From: Solimicrobium sp040544425
GTDB lineage: Bacteria; Pseudomonadota; Gammaproteobacteria; Burkholderiales; Burkholderiaceae_D
DNA length: 64,000 nt
Reading direction: 5' to 3'
Assembly: GCA_040544425.1 (NCBI GenBank)
Contig: JBEONO010000008.1
Coordinates: 135,284 to 199,283, forward strand
The translations under genes and the position numbers were made by a program. Numbering within the stretch: position 1 is the stretch's first letter; every line of letters starts with the position of its first letter. Positions 44,955-54,266 of the stretch are shown piece by piece. A model generated the notes under the pieces. That model was not told the DNA's origin and did not search any database. It saw only the letters and a program-made list of their open reading frames with translations.

Positions 44955-45287
44955 ATGAACTTCACAGAATCAGTCAGTGTTTGCTTCAGCAAATATGCCG
45001 ATTTCAATGGACGCGCAACCAGATCTGAATATTGGTGGTTTGTACTGTTCATTTTTGCAGTTCATGCCGTGCTGTCGCTGACCGGATCACACCTGATTCG
45101 CGGACTGTTCGGCTTCGCGACCTTGGTTCCACACCTGGCAGTCGGCGCACGCAGGCTGCATGACACTGACCGGAGCGGATGGTGGCAATTGCTGTATTTC
45201 GTACCGCTGATTGGCTGGATTTTTTTGCTGATCTGGAAAGTTCAGGAAAGCGATGTCGGCGCAAATCGCTTTGACAATATCGGCTGA
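44955..45287 (+). CDS. DUF805 membrane protein
   Basis: 110 residues. The N-terminal FNGRATRSEYWWFVLF is the DUF805 signature, and RRLHDTDRSGWWQLLYFVPLIGWIFLL is the conserved second half. Four hydrophobic stretches are expected in the family; three are clear here. A good ribosome site (GAAGGATAAG) precedes the ATG. DUF805 proteins are small inner-membrane proteins of unknown function. Confidence 0.88.
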   Translation: MNFTESVSVCFSKYADFNGRATRSEYWWFVLFIFAVHAVLSLTGSHLIRGLFGFATLVPHLAVGARRLHDTDRSGWWQLLYFVPLIGWIFLLIWKVQESDVGANRFDNIG

Positions 45288-45387
45288 CGCCGCTTCGTCC
45301 AACAGGGGCAGTCGAAGTTTTGTCGGAAGTCGGCTGTTTGTCATCTATAATGCGCGCTCCCTGTTCGCGCTGCAGTCTCCTATTCGT

Positions 45388-45696
45388 ACTGTGTCAAAAA
45401 TTTACCCCGGCTAGGCGCCCCCGGCTAGGCGCCGTCGTTCCCGAGGGGGTAGTCGGGAACCCAGTGTCGTAAAGCGGTTGATTCAACCTGCAAGTCGTTT
45501 TAATTAACGCCGAAAACGCCGCTGGGTTCCCGCCAAAAGCTCGCGGGAAAGACGGGGGCGCCTAGACGGGGGCGCCTAGCCGGGGGCGCCTAGCCGGGGG
45601 CGCCTAGCCGGAGCGCCTAGCCGGAGCGCCTGGACGGAGCGCCTGGACGGAGCACCGCGCCGATATAAATTCGCTTTCCGAACTTTTGACACAGTA
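45388..45696. mobile_element. 309-bp MITE-like element with terminal inverted repeats, directly upstream of hpnC
   Basis: Outer arms TACTGTGTCAAAA (45388-45400) and TTTTGACACAGTA (45684-45696) are perfect 13-bp inverted repeats. Inside are two CCCCGGCTAGGCGCC-type units (45405-45433), a REP-like pair GTCGTTCCCG...CGGGAACCC and GGGTTCCCGCC...GCGGGAAAGAC (45433-45552), and eight 13-14-bp units facing the other way (45552-45659). It has no coding capacity and could fold into a very long stem. The right end is 9 nt before the hpnC ATG and supplies the AGGA of its ribosome site. No target duplication is obvious. Confidence 0.65.
45552..45659. repeat. tandem array of eight 13-14-bp units
   Basis: Units are ACGGGGGCGCCTAG (two), CCGGGGGCGCCTAG (two), CCGGAGCGCCTAG, CCGGAGCGCCTGG, ACGGAGCGCCTGG and a decayed ACGGAGCACCGCG. 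Units drift progressively from left to right. Two inverted units lie at the other end of the same element (45405-45433), allowing long-range pairing. Confidence 0.85.
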
Positions 45697-45705
45697 GGAC
45701 TATCT

Positions 45706-46560
45706 ATGGCAGTCAATCACTACGAAAATTTCCCTGTTGCGTCCTTCTTGCTGCCGGCCAGACTGCGTCCCGCGGTGCGTGCCCTGTATGCGTTTGCGCG
45801 CGGGGCTGATGATATTGCTGACGAAGGGGATGCCAGCAACGAAGAGCGCATCGCCGGATTAAATTACTATGCGGACCAGCTAAAAAAAATTGAGGCCAAT
45901 ACGCAACCTGACTCGGTACAGTTTCAGACCTTGCAGCAGGTCATTCAACAATATCGGCTGCCGACTCAACCACTGCACCAGCTGTTATCCGCATTCAAAC
46001 AGGACGTCGGACAAAAACGCTATGACGATTTCGCGCAGTTGCTGGACTACTGCGACCGCTCTGCCAATCCGGTAGGTCAACTGATTCTGCATCTGTATGG
46101 CGCAGCCACCCCGCAAAATCTGCAGGATTCGGATGCGATCTGCTCGGCTTTGCAACTCATCAATTTTTGGCAGGATGTCGCGATCGACTGGGAAAAGCAG
46201 CGCATCTATATCCCTCTGGAAGACCTGCATCGGTTTGGTGTTGGCGAGTCGGATATCGAAAACCAGTCCTGCCATCCGGCCTGGCAGGCATTGATGCAAT
46301 TCGAAATTAACCGGACCCGGGAACTGATGCTGTCGGGCAGTCCATTGGCCTGTCGGCTTCCCGGCCGGATCGGTCTGGAACTGCGCGGCGTGGTGCAAGG
46401 CGGATTGCGGATTCTGGAAAAAATTGAACTGACAAAGGGAAATGTATTCCACTACCGGCCGCAATTGACCAGCTGGGACTGGCTGGTGATTGGCTGGCGG
46501 ATTATCTGGATGAGCAAACAATCCAGGTCTCAAGTAAAATCTGCCGGCAATTCAATTTAA
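45706..46560 (+). CDS. hpnC: HpnC-type squalene/phytoene synthase family protein
   Basis: 284 residues of the trans-isoprenyl-diphosphate synthase fold. It begins MAVNHYENFPVASFLLPARL, the HpnC signature, with the two Asp motifs DDIADEGD (about 37-44) and WQDVAIDWEKQR. HpnC works with HpnD and HpnE to make squalene from farnesyl diphosphate for hopanoids. Neither partner is in this window. Its native promoter region is occupied by the repeat element at 45388-45696, so expression may be altered. Confidence 0.9.
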   Translation: MAVNHYENFPVASFLLPARLRPAVRALYAFARGADDIADEGDASNEERIAGLNYYADQLKKIEANTQPDSVQFQTLQQVIQQYRLPTQPLHQLLSAFKQDVGQKRYDDFAQLLDYCDRSANPVGQLILHLYGAATPQNLQDSDAICSALQLINFWQDVAIDWEKQRIYIPLEDLHRFGVGESDIENQSCHPAWQALMQFEINRTRELMLSGSPLACRLPGRIGLELRGVVQGGLRILEKIELTKGNVFHYRPQLTSWDWLVIGWRIIWMSKQSRSQVKSAGNSI

Positions 46561-46591
46561 TCAAATTTAAAACACTGACCCAACTTTTCCA

Positions 46592-46930
46592 ATGCGACTG
46601 AACCGGCATTATTCGACCGAAGTCTCCGCTCCGAGCAGAAATCTGACTGCCAGGAGATGGTGCGCCTTGGTCGCCTTGCTGACAGCCCTGAGCTTCATCG
46701 CGCTGGTATCAACTGCAGTCACCCACTATCACGGCACGAGCCAGGAAACCCAGGATTGCTTAATTTGCGCTGTCGTGGCAGACAAGATCGGCAGTGCCAA
46801 TGCCCCTGCTGCGCTGATCGCCGCGCAACTGTTCGTGTTGTTTTCTGTAGTCACTGCAAGCCTGCGCAATGCCAGCTACGCAAACTCAGAACTCCTTCCG
46901 CCCAGCTGCGGCCCGCCTGACTACATTTAA
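46592..46930 (+). CDS. DUF2946-like small membrane protein
   Basis: 112 residues: a basic N-terminus, one hydrophobic helix (about 27-45), then HYHGTSQETQDCLICAVV, a His/Cys cluster like the metal-associated DUF2946 pattern, and a second helix (about 70-88). DUF2946 proteins often sit beside copper genes and TonB receptors, and one follows here. The call rests on the pattern only. Confidence 0.5.
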   Translation: MRLNRHYSTEVSAPSRNLTARRWCALVALLTALSFIALVSTAVTHYHGTSQETQDCLICAVVADKIGSANAPAALIAAQLFVLFSVVTASLRNASYANSELLPPSCGPPDYI

Positions 46931-47089
46931 TCCAACCTGAAATAAAGACTTCCGCAAGCCGGATCTGCAGAGCAGATGACAGGCGGCGCAACAATTTATT
47001 TCTGTCCCCGACCATGCATGCCCGGCATACCGTTTGCTCTTTGAACCATGCCCGGCATTCCAAGCAATGACGATTCAATTGAGGTTTTT

Positions 47090-49255
47090 ATGCAGCGCAT
47101 CACCACCATTCCTGTTCGACGTAAATTATCACTGGCCATCGCGGGCGTCATCGCCCTCGGTTCCGGTTTCACCAACCCACTGTTCGCCGCTGACGACATC
47201 CCGCCTGGCGCCGACACTGTTGTGGTCATCACTGCTCCGGAACGATTAAAGAGTGCCCGTACTGAACTGCTGCCCAATATCGGCACCACGGTCTACGAGA
47301 TCGACAAGCGCATGATCGATAATCTGGGTCAGGGCGCCAACACCCCGTTTGATGATGTCTTGCTGCGCATGCCAGGCGTGGTGCAGGACTCCAAGGCGTC
47401 TGGCTCGCTGCATATCCGCGACGACCACGGCAATGTGCAATATCGGATCAACGGCGTCGAACTGCCCGAAGGTATTTCCGGATTTGGGCAGTCGATCGAC
47501 ACGCGCCTGATCGACAATATCGATTTCGTCACTGGCGCCCTGCCCGCTCAATATGGTTTGCGTACCGCCGGGATTATCGATATTCAAACCAAGGAGGGCG
47601 ATGTCACCCCGGGTGGACGGGTCGGCCTGCTGGTGGGCAGCAATAATTATGTTGAGCCCAGCGCCGAAGTTTTCGGCAGCAAAGGCGCGTTCAATTATTA
47701 TTTGTCCGGCAGTTATCTGCAAAATTCGATCGGTATTGAAAACCCGATTGCCAGCAAAAACCCGATCCACGACGATACCCGTCAATCCAAATCGTTTGGC
47801 AATTTATCGTATTACCTGGATGACGAGTCGCGCATCAGCTTATTGTTCGGCAGTTACGACGGCAGATTTCAAATCCCGAATAATCCAAACCAGTCTGCGC
47901 AATATTCCCTCACCGGTTACAGCGATATCGCCAGCGGATTTAATTCGATTCCGTCCGGCGCGCTGAATGAAAATCAGCGCGAAAAAAATCGCTTCCTGGT
48001 GTTGTCTTATCAAAAAACACTGGGCGATTTGAATTTCCAGATTTCCGGCTACCACCAGTATTCAGAAACCCTGTACACGCCGGACGAAAACGGTGATTTG
48101 ATTTACAACGGGATCGCGACGCACGCCATGCGTAGCAGCTCGTCGAACGGGCTGCAATTCGATTCAAGTTATAAGCTGAATCCTGAACACACAATTCGCG
48201 CTGGTCTGGCTCTGGCACGCCAGCAGACCGAGAGCAATAACAATGCACAGGTATTCCCAATCGTCAGCGGCGTGCCGAGCGCCGATCCGATCACGATCAT
48301 CGATGATTCAAGAAAACTGGGTACGTCCGAGAGTTATTACGTTCAGGATCAATGGACGATTTCCAAAGCCATCACGCTCAATTACGGGCTGCGCCATGAC
48401 CAGGTGAACGCGTATATTCAGGAACATCAGTGGAGCCCGCGTTTGAATCTGTCGATCAAGGCCAGTGACAACACGGCCTATCACGCGGGCTATTCGCGCT
48501 ACTTCACGCCGCCGTCGCAGGAACTGCTGTCGCAAAACGGTATCGACAAATTCAACAACACGACAGGTGCAGCGCAGGTACCGTATTCGGATCCGGTCAA
48601 GGCGGAACGGACCAATTATTATGATCTGGGCGTCAGTCACAAGATCAGTGCTGAATTATCCGTCACTGCTGACGCCTACTATAAACAGATCAGTAATCTG
48701 CTCGACGAAGGACAGTTCGGTCAGGCGCTGATCCTTTCGCCATTCAACTATGCCAGAGGCTACGCCAAAGGCCTGGAGCTGTCGGCAATTTACAGTGAAA
48801 AAAACTGGGGTGGCTTCCTGAATCTGTCGATGCAAAGGGCGCAGGGTAGCGACATCATCTCCGGACAGGCGACCTTTGGTCCGACAGAATTGGCGTATAT
48901 CGCTCACCACTATGTGTTCCTCGATCACGACCAGGCTTTTTCCGTATCAGGTGGCGCCAATACCAAACTCGGTGAATATAAATTGAGTGGCGATTTTATC
49001 TACGGCAGCGGTCTGCGCAATACGCCAGCCAACAGCGCACCGAATTCAGCGTCCCTGCCCCAGTACATCACGTTCAATACCAATCTGACCCGCAGCTGGA
49101 AGGACTCGGCGCTCGGCACGGTCGAAGGCCGGATCGCCGTACTGAATATCTTTGACCGATCGTATCTGCTGCGCGATGGGACCGGGATCGGTGTCGGCGC
49201 TCCGCAGTATGGAGCCAGGCGCACGCTGTTTGTCGGCATCTCGACCAGCTTTTAA
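47090..49255 (+). CDS. TonB-dependent outer-membrane receptor
   Basis: 721 residues from MQRITTIPVRRK with signal peptide ending near LFAAD. The plug domain (about 45-160) shows PFDDVLLRMPGVVQDSKASG, HIRDDHGNVQYRINGVELP and the conserved GLRTAGIIDIQTKEG. A 22-strand barrel follows and ends TLFVGISTSF with the C-terminal Phe expected for BAM insertion. The ATG at 47090 is chosen for the upstream GAGG; an in-frame ATG lies 42 nt earlier. The substrate is unknown; the DUF2946-like neighbour hints at copper. A terminator follows. Confidence 0.92.
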   Translation: MQRITTIPVRRKLSLAIAGVIALGSGFTNPLFAADDIPPGADTVVVITAPERLKSARTELLPNIGTTVYEIDKRMIDNLGQGANTPFDDVLLRMPGVVQDSKASGSLHIRDDHGNVQYRINGVELPEGISGFGQSIDTRLIDNIDFVTGALPAQYGLRTAGIIDIQTKEGDVTPGGRVGLLVGSNNYVEPSAEVFGSKGAFNYYLSGSYLQNSIGIENPIASKNPIHDDTRQSKSFGNLSYYLDDESRISLLFGSYDGRFQIPNNPNQSAQYSLTGYSDIASGFNSIPSGALNENQREKNRFLVLSYQKTLGDLNFQISGYHQYSETLYTPDENGDLIYNGIATHAMRSSSSNGLQFDSSYKLNPEHTIRAGLALARQQTESNNNAQVFPIVSGVPSADPITIIDDSRKLGTSESYYVQDQWTISKAITLNYGLRHDQVNAYIQEHQWSPRLNLSIKASDNTAYHAGYSRYFTPPSQELLSQNGIDKFNNTTGAAQVPYSDPVKAERTNYYDLGVSHKISAELSVTADAYYKQISNLLDEGQFGQALILSPFNYARGYAKGLELSAIYSEKNWGGFLNLSMQRAQGSDIISGQATFGPTELAYIAHHYVFLDHDQAFSVSGGANTKLGEYKLSGDFIYGSGLRNTPANSAPNSASLPQYITFNTNLTRSWKDSALGTVEGRIAVLNIFDRSYLLRDGTGIGVGAPQYGARRTLFVGISTSF

Positions 49256-49261
49256 AAACCA

Positions 49262-49284
49262 GGGAGCCGCGGCTCCCTTTTTTA
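49262..49284 (+). terminator. rho-independent terminator after the TonB receptor
   Basis: GGGAGCCGCGGCTCCC is a perfect 16-nt self-complementary stem (49262-49277) followed by TTTTTTAT. It is 7 nt past the receptor stop. Confidence 0.9.
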
Positions 49285-49374
49285 TTCCCTAAAAATTCGA
49301 TTCTTGTTTTTGCAGAAACTATAAACTACACTCTGCACTGGTTTTTGAAAAACAATAATTTGAATAAATCCATC

Positions 49375-50664
49375 ATGCCAACCGACCAGACTCCCCCGCG
49401 CCTCTTGAATGCCAATGACATTAAAGTACTTTCATTGGCGTCCCTGGGCGGCGCGCTGGAGTATTACGATTTCATCATTTTTATTTTTTTCGCGAAAACC
49501 TTCAGCGACCAGTTCTTCCCGGCTGACTTGAGCGCATTCTGGAAAACGCTCAATGTCTACGGCACTTTTGCCATCGCTTATTTCATGCGCCCGATCGGGG
49601 GCGTAATCATGGCGCATTTTGGCGACCTGGTCGGCAGAAAGCGCATGTTCACCCTGTCCATCGTGCTGATGGCATTGCCGACATTTTGTATTGGATTGCT
49701 GCCGACGTTTGCCCATGTCGGCTACGCGGCGCCAGTCCTGCTGTTAATGATGCGCATGATGCAGGGCATCGCCATCGGTGGTGAAATTCCGGGTGCCTGG
49801 GTGTTTGTTTCCGAGCATGTCCCACCAAAACGAGTCGGATTGGCGAACGGCATGGTGACCAGTGGCCTCACACTCGGAATTTTGCTGGGATCGCTGATGG
49901 CCTTGCTGATCAACTCCAGCTTTGCCAAACCGGATATCACCGCATTTGCCTGGCGCATTCCATTTTTCGTTGGCGGGATTCTCGGCTTTATTACCATGTA
50001 TTTGCGCGGCTATCTGCATGAGACGCCGGTATTCAAACAAATGCAGGAAATGAAGGCCTTGAACCAGGGCCTGCCGGTCGCGACAGTCTGGCGCGAGCAC
50101 AAACCTGCGATCCTGATTTCGGTGCTGGCGACCTGGTTGTTAACCGCCGGGATTGTGGTGATTATCCTGTTTGCGCCGGAACTGATGAAGTCACCCGCCT
50201 TCAATATTCCGGCCACCGTGACCTTGACCATGCAGAGTTTTGCCATCGTCGCCCTGTCGTCTGGCTGCACCTTCACCGGCTGGCTGTGCGACAGGATCGG
50301 TCCGGGCAAAACCTTTATCGGCATGTGCACGGCTCTGGCAATCAGCAGCAGCGTGTTTTATCACAGCATCGGCCAGGTGGATTACGTGACGCTCGGTTGT
50401 ATGTATGTGGTGACCGGATTTTTTGTCAGCATCGTGGGCGGCGTCCCTTATATTATGGTGCACGCGTTTCCCGCCAAGGTCAGATTTACCGGCCTGTCGT
50501 TTTCCTACAATCTGTCCTACGCCGTGTTTGGCGGCCTGACGCCACTGTTCCTGGGCTATGTGAATGCCATCAACCCGCTCAGCGCGTCGTATTACGTGGT
50601 GTTTTTAAGTATTCTGGGAATTTTTTGCGGGCTGTATTTGCTGAAGTCTTCAGCAAAACAATAG
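49375..50664 (+). CDS. MHS-type major facilitator transporter
   Basis: About 429 residues with twelve membrane helices. LGGALEYYDFIIFIFFAKTFSDQFF and RPIGGVIMAHFGDLVGRKRMF are the metabolite:proton symporter (MHS) signatures, and GIAIGGEIPGAWVFVSEHVP is conserved in the family. The substrate is unknown, typically an organic acid or osmolyte. The ATG at 49375 has no clear ribosome site; an in-frame TTG at 49345 would add ten residues. It is preceded by a terminator and stands alone. Confidence 0.88.
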   Translation: MPTDQTPPRLLNANDIKVLSLASLGGALEYYDFIIFIFFAKTFSDQFFPADLSAFWKTLNVYGTFAIAYFMRPIGGVIMAHFGDLVGRKRMFTLSIVLMALPTFCIGLLPTFAHVGYAAPVLLLMMRMMQGIAIGGEIPGAWVFVSEHVPPKRVGLANGMVTSGLTLGILLGSLMALLINSSFAKPDITAFAWRIPFFVGGILGFITMYLRGYLHETPVFKQMQEMKALNQGLPVATVWREHKPAILISVLATWLLTAGIVVIILFAPELMKSPAFNIPATVTLTMQSFAIVALSSGCTFTGWLCDRIGPGKTFIGMCTALAISSSVFYHSIGQVDYVTLGCMYVVTGFFVSIVGGVPYIMVHAFPAKVRFTGLSFSYNLSYAVFGGLTPLFLGYVNAINPLSASYYVVFLSILGIFCGLYLLKSSAKQ

Positions 50665-50814
50665 AAAGTGAAAGTTGGCGAGCCTGATCTGCGGCACTTA
50701 CGGGAAATGACTGTGGCTGCTTCGTTCCCGACCTGACCAGATTGGTCACACCGCAATGCGCAGGGACCCGCCAGCGCGAATTATACTTGAATTGTTTCGC
50801 GCTGTGTCTGCTCT

Positions 50815-52299
50815 TTACAGTCCCAACTCCTGCCAGATTCCGTCGATTCGCTTCTTCACCTCAGGCGACATGGCGATGACTTTGCCCCATTCCCGGTTAG
50901 TCTCACCGGGCCATTTATTGGTCGCATCCAATCCCATCTTGCTGCCCAGCCCACTGACCGGCGAGGCAAAATCCAGATAGTCGATGGGGGTCTGATCGAC
51001 CATGGTGGTATCGCGCAGCGGATCGACTCTGGTGGTGATGGCCCACATGACTTCCTTCCAGTCGCGAATGTTGACGTCTTCATCGACCACGATAATGAAC
51101 TTGGTATACATGAACTGGCGTAAAAAACTCCACACGCCAAACATCACCCGCTTCGCGTGGCCAGGATAAGACTTCTTGATCTGCACCACCGCCATCCGGT
51201 AACTGCATCCCTCGGGCGGCAGATAAAAGTCGGTGATCTCGGTAAATTGTTTTTGCAACAAGGGCACAAACACTTCGTTCAGCGCCACGCCAAGGATTGC
51301 CGGTTCATCCGGCGGCTTGCCTGTATACGTGGAGTGATAAATCGGATTTTCCCGCATCGTGATGCGGTCGATCGTAAACACCGGAAAATAATCCTGCTCA
51401 TTATAGTAACCAGTGTGGTCACCAAACGGACCTTCGAGCGCATGCTCATAACCAGTCGGGTGGCTCGAATCGGGATAGATGTGTCCCTCGAGGACAATCT
51501 CGGCTGAAGCCGGGACCCGCAATTCACTGCCGATCGCCTTGATCAATTCAGTACGGCTGCCGCGCAGCAGTCCGGCGAACTGATATTCAGACAGACTGTC
51601 CGGCACCGGCGTTACCGCACCCAGGATGGTCGCGGGGTCGGCCCCCAGGGCCACACAGATTGGATACGGCTGTCCCTTGTTAACAATGCAGTGTTCACGA
51701 AAATCCAGTGCCCCACCACGGTGTGCCAGCCAGCGCATGATCACTTTATTTTTCGCCAACACCTGCTGGCGATAAATGCCCAAATTCTGCCGCTTCTTGA
51801 AAGGACCTTTCGTAATAACCAGTCCCCACGTAATTAATGGCGCAATATCGCCCGGCCAGCATAGTTGAATTGGCAACCGTCCGAGATCAACCTTTTCGCC
51901 TTCCCAGACGATAGATTGACAGGCTGCGCTGCGCACTTCTTTGGGCGCCATGTCCCAGACCGCCTTCACCAGACTGCCCAGTCCCAACATATCTTTGAAT
52001 CCTTTGGGCGGCTCCGGTTCTTTCAAGGTCGCCAGCACCTGCCCGATTTTGCGCAACTCAGAGACGTCTTGCGCTCCCATACCCAAGGCGACGCGCCGCG
52101 GAGTACCGAATAAATTCCCTAAAACGGGTATATCGAATCCAGTCGGACGGGTGAACAAAAGTGCCGGACCTTCAGCGCGCAGAGTCCGATCGCAGACTTC
52201 CGTCATCTCCAAAATGGGGGAAATTGACGAATTGATCTCTTTTAACTCGTCAATTGTTTTTAATTTAGCAATAAAATCACGCAGATCAACATATTTCAT
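50815..52299 (-). CDS. ubiD: UbiD, 4-hydroxy-3-polyprenylbenzoate decarboxylase
   Basis: 494 residues, standard UbiD length, beginning MKYVDLRDFIAKLKTIDELKEI. Conserved stretches are RPTGFDIPVLGNLFGTPRRVALGMG, IYRQQVLAKNKVIMRWLAHRGGA and the prenyl-FMN/active-site region EGPFGDHTGYYNEQDYFPVF with ENPIYHSTYTGKPPDEPAIL. It decarboxylates the ubiquinone ring precursor using prenylated FMN made by UbiX (not in the window). It is transcribed alone. Confidence 0.95.
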   Translation of the reverse strand: MKYVDLRDFIAKLKTIDELKEINSSISPILEMTEVCDRTLRAEGPALLFTRPTGFDIPVLGNLFGTPRRVALGMGAQDVSELRKIGQVLATLKEPEPPKGFKDMLGLGSLVKAVWDMAPKEVRSAACQSIVWEGEKVDLGRLPIQLCWPGDIAPLITWGLVITKGPFKKRQNLGIYRQQVLAKNKVIMRWLAHRGGALDFREHCIVNKGQPYPICVALGADPATILGAVTPVPDSLSEYQFAGLLRGSRTELIKAIGSELRVPASAEIVLEGHIYPDSSHPTGYEHALEGPFGDHTGYYNEQDYFPVFTIDRITMRENPIYHSTYTGKPPDEPAILGVALNEVFVPLLQKQFTEITDFYLPPEGCSYRMAVVQIKKSYPGHAKRVMFGVWSFLRQFMYTKFIIVVDEDVNIRDWKEVMWAITTRVDPLRDTTMVDQTPIDYLDFASPVSGLGSKMGLDATNKWPGETNREWGKVIAMSPEVKKRIDGIWQELGL

Positions 52300-52431
52300 A
52301 GGCTTGTTCTATTTTTCTTAAGTTAAATCGCTCAATCAAGATTAATCAGTAACTAACTGATTTGATTGAAAGTTACCGCAGCGCAGCATAAAAGCAAGAC
52401 ATTAAAGTTATAGAAAACGATTTTAATAGTA

Positions 52432-52460
52432 TTGACTTGATATAAACCGGCCCCTACAAT
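52432..52460 (+). promoter_or_regulatory. strong sigma-70-type promoter without an adjacent gene
   Basis: TTGACT (52432-52437), 17-nt spacer, TACAAT (52455-52460). Transcription would begin near 52467, some 380 nt before the lytic transglycosylase ATG, and run through a structured leader. Confidence 0.6.
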
Positions 52461-52466
52461 TCGCCG

Positions 52467-52845
52467 AAATCAGAAATAGTTCGGACTTGGCCGTCAGTGT
52501 TAAAAAAGAACTCATTTCTCAATTCGGGATTCCATCAGACAGTAGGGATGGAAGCAGGACCTGCCAAGACTGGCATCCCCGACAAGTTGTTTGTCACTTC
52601 AATTACAGTGCAAGATGTTAGGCTAATTTACCGGCCAACACCAGACAACTCCGGCATCTGTTTGCTTTTTGTTTAGGATTACTGGCGTCAGTAACGCGAG
52701 GTTTATTACCAGACACATTACTGATTTCAGTTTGATCATTGCAATTTTAAAAACGCAGCAGCAGATGATGTATCTGATTCGATTTATTTGCCTGCCTCCG
52801 ATCAATCAGGGGTAATCGGATAAACCGACATTTCAGGAGAAAAGT
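52467..52845 (+). other. long untranslated leader or small RNA region
   Basis: No supported gene in this stretch. Stem-forming segments are visible: GGGATG (52545-52550) with CATCCC (52574-52579), enclosing TGCCA-AGAC-TGGCA (52562-52575). It could be a regulatory leader of the transglycosylase gene or an independent small RNA. I recognise no known riboswitch consensus. A minus-strand frame at 52623-52805 is not credible. Confidence 0.4.
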
Positions 52846-53727
52846 ATGCTTCAACAAATGTTTAATTTAGAACCAAGTTACAGCGAGCCGAATGTGCCCT
52901 TGCGCATAGTCTCGAGCACCAGACCGAATATCATCCTCACCCTGATACACCACACCATGATGGCTTTGGGCGTGGCAGCGATAGCAGCACTCGGTATCAT
53001 GTTTTTCAAACCGGAACTGACTGACCAGTTCCAGACCATCTCTCCTTTTTATAAAGAAGAGCTTGCCGATGCTGAAACAATCCCGGCCCCGGTATCGCTG
53101 GCTACGATTGCAACCGACACGGCGGCAAGCCACGCGGCCAAGGTAGAAGAGTCCCGCCTGCTTGGCAATGCCAAACAACAGCAGTCGGTCACCAATTGGC
53201 TGTCAAAGCGTTACCACGTCTCTGCCGATGCAACCAATATGCTGGTTTCTGCCGCTTATTTGACGGCGAAAGATATCAAGCTCGATCCGCTGCTGATTTT
53301 GTCGGTGATGGCAATCGAATCCGGATTGAACCCGTTTGCGGAAAGCCCGGTCGGTGCACAGGGCTTGATGCAGGTGATGTCCAAGGTTCATCAGGAAAAG
53401 TTTGACGATGTCGGCGGGCTCAAGGCGGCCTTGAATCCAGTCGCCAACATTCGGGTCGGCGCGCAGATTCTCAAAGAGTATGTCACGCGCGGCGGGTCGA
53501 TCGAAGCCGGGTTGAAACTGTATGTCGGTGCGGCTTTGACTGACAACGATGGCGGTTATGGCAACAAGGTGATCGCCGAGTACAACCGTTTGAAGGATGT
53601 CGCCAACGGTAAAACGGTCCCGGTCAATACCACGGTGGTCAGCGCTCCTGCGACGGTCGCCGTCCGACCTGACGTGATCAAGGTTGATGAGAAACACGCC
53701 GAAGCGGAACATATCGCGGCGATCTGA
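52846..53727 (+). CDS. membrane-anchored lytic transglycosylase (SLT domain)
   Basis: 293 residues. One membrane helix (about 27-49) near the N-terminus, then a periplasmic SLT domain (about 115-250) with catalytic Glu in MAIESGLNPFAESP, GAQGLMQVM and NIRVGAQILKEY. It cleaves peptidoglycan between MurNAc and GlcNAc. A good AGGAGAAAAGT ribosome site precedes the ATG, and a bidirectional terminator follows. The long leader upstream suggests RNA-level control. Confidence 0.9.
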   Translation: MLQQMFNLEPSYSEPNVPLRIVSSTRPNIILTLIHHTMMALGVAAIAALGIMFFKPELTDQFQTISPFYKEELADAETIPAPVSLATIATDTAASHAAKVEESRLLGNAKQQQSVTNWLSKRYHVSADATNMLVSAAYLTAKDIKLDPLLILSVMAIESGLNPFAESPVGAQGLMQVMSKVHQEKFDDVGGLKAALNPVANIRVGAQILKEYVTRGGSIEAGLKLYVGAALTDNDGGYGNKVIAEYNRLKDVANGKTVPVNTTVVSAPATVAVRPDVIKVDEKHAEAEHIAAI

Positions 53728-53745
53728 AACAAAGATCCATAAAAA

Positions 53746-53770
53746 AACGGCACCGCGGTGCCGTTTTTTT
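53746..53770. terminator. bidirectional rho-independent terminator
   Basis: AACGGCACC-GCGGTGCCGTT stem (53746-53765) is flanked by A7 on one side and T7 on the other. It can stop both the transglycosylase gene and the convergent nusB operon. Confidence 0.9.
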
Positions 53771-53785
53771 ATGGGCGATCAACGC

Positions 53786-54250
53786 TTACCTGCTTGCGCT
53801 GATTTCAACCTGACGCAACTGGCCCGAGAGCTTGTCCAGCACGCCATTCACATACTTGTGTCCATCAATCCCGCCAAATGATTTGGTCAGTTCCACCGCT
53901 TCGTTAATCACGACCCGGTATGGAATTTCCAGATGGTTTTTCAGTTCGAAAGCGCCGATCAATAACGCAGCATGTTCCACTGGCGACAGTTCAGTGATCG
54001 GACGGTCCAGCAACGGCGCGATGCTGTTACGCAAAATCACCACCTCTTTAATGCTGCCATAAATAAGCGCTTCAAAATGTTCCAGGTCGGCCTTTTCAAA
54101 TCCATGCGCCTGACGGATATGCGCTTCGATCACGGCCACATCTTCGTGATTTAACAGCCACTGATAAATCCCCTGCAAGGCAAATTCGCGCGCACGGTGG
54201 CGTGGCGAACGGCTCTTGTTCGGATTGGCGTGCAGATTTTTTGTATTCAT
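53786..54250 (-). CDS. nusB: transcription antitermination factor NusB
   Basis: 154 residues with RHRAREFALQGIYQWLLN (about 18-35), PITELSPVEHAALLIGAFEL and the final YRVVINEAVELTKSFGGIDGHKYVNGVLDKL, all standard NusB. It acts with NusE in rRNA antitermination. It follows ribH by 16 nt in a ribBA-ribH-nusB operon, a common proteobacterial order. Confidence 0.95.
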   Translation of the reverse strand: MNTKNLHANPNKSRSPRHRAREFALQGIYQWLLNHEDVAVIEAHIRQAHGFEKADLEHFEALIYGSIKEVVILRNSIAPLLDRPITELSPVEHAALLIGAFELKNHLEIPYRVVINEAVELTKSFGGIDGHKYVNGVLDKLSGQLRQVEISASR

Positions 54251-54266
54251 TCTGTTCTTCTACAAT

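Noticed and set aside
46931..47089. Cobalamin riboswitch before the TonB receptor
   Set aside because: The leader is short and the B12-box consensus was not seen.
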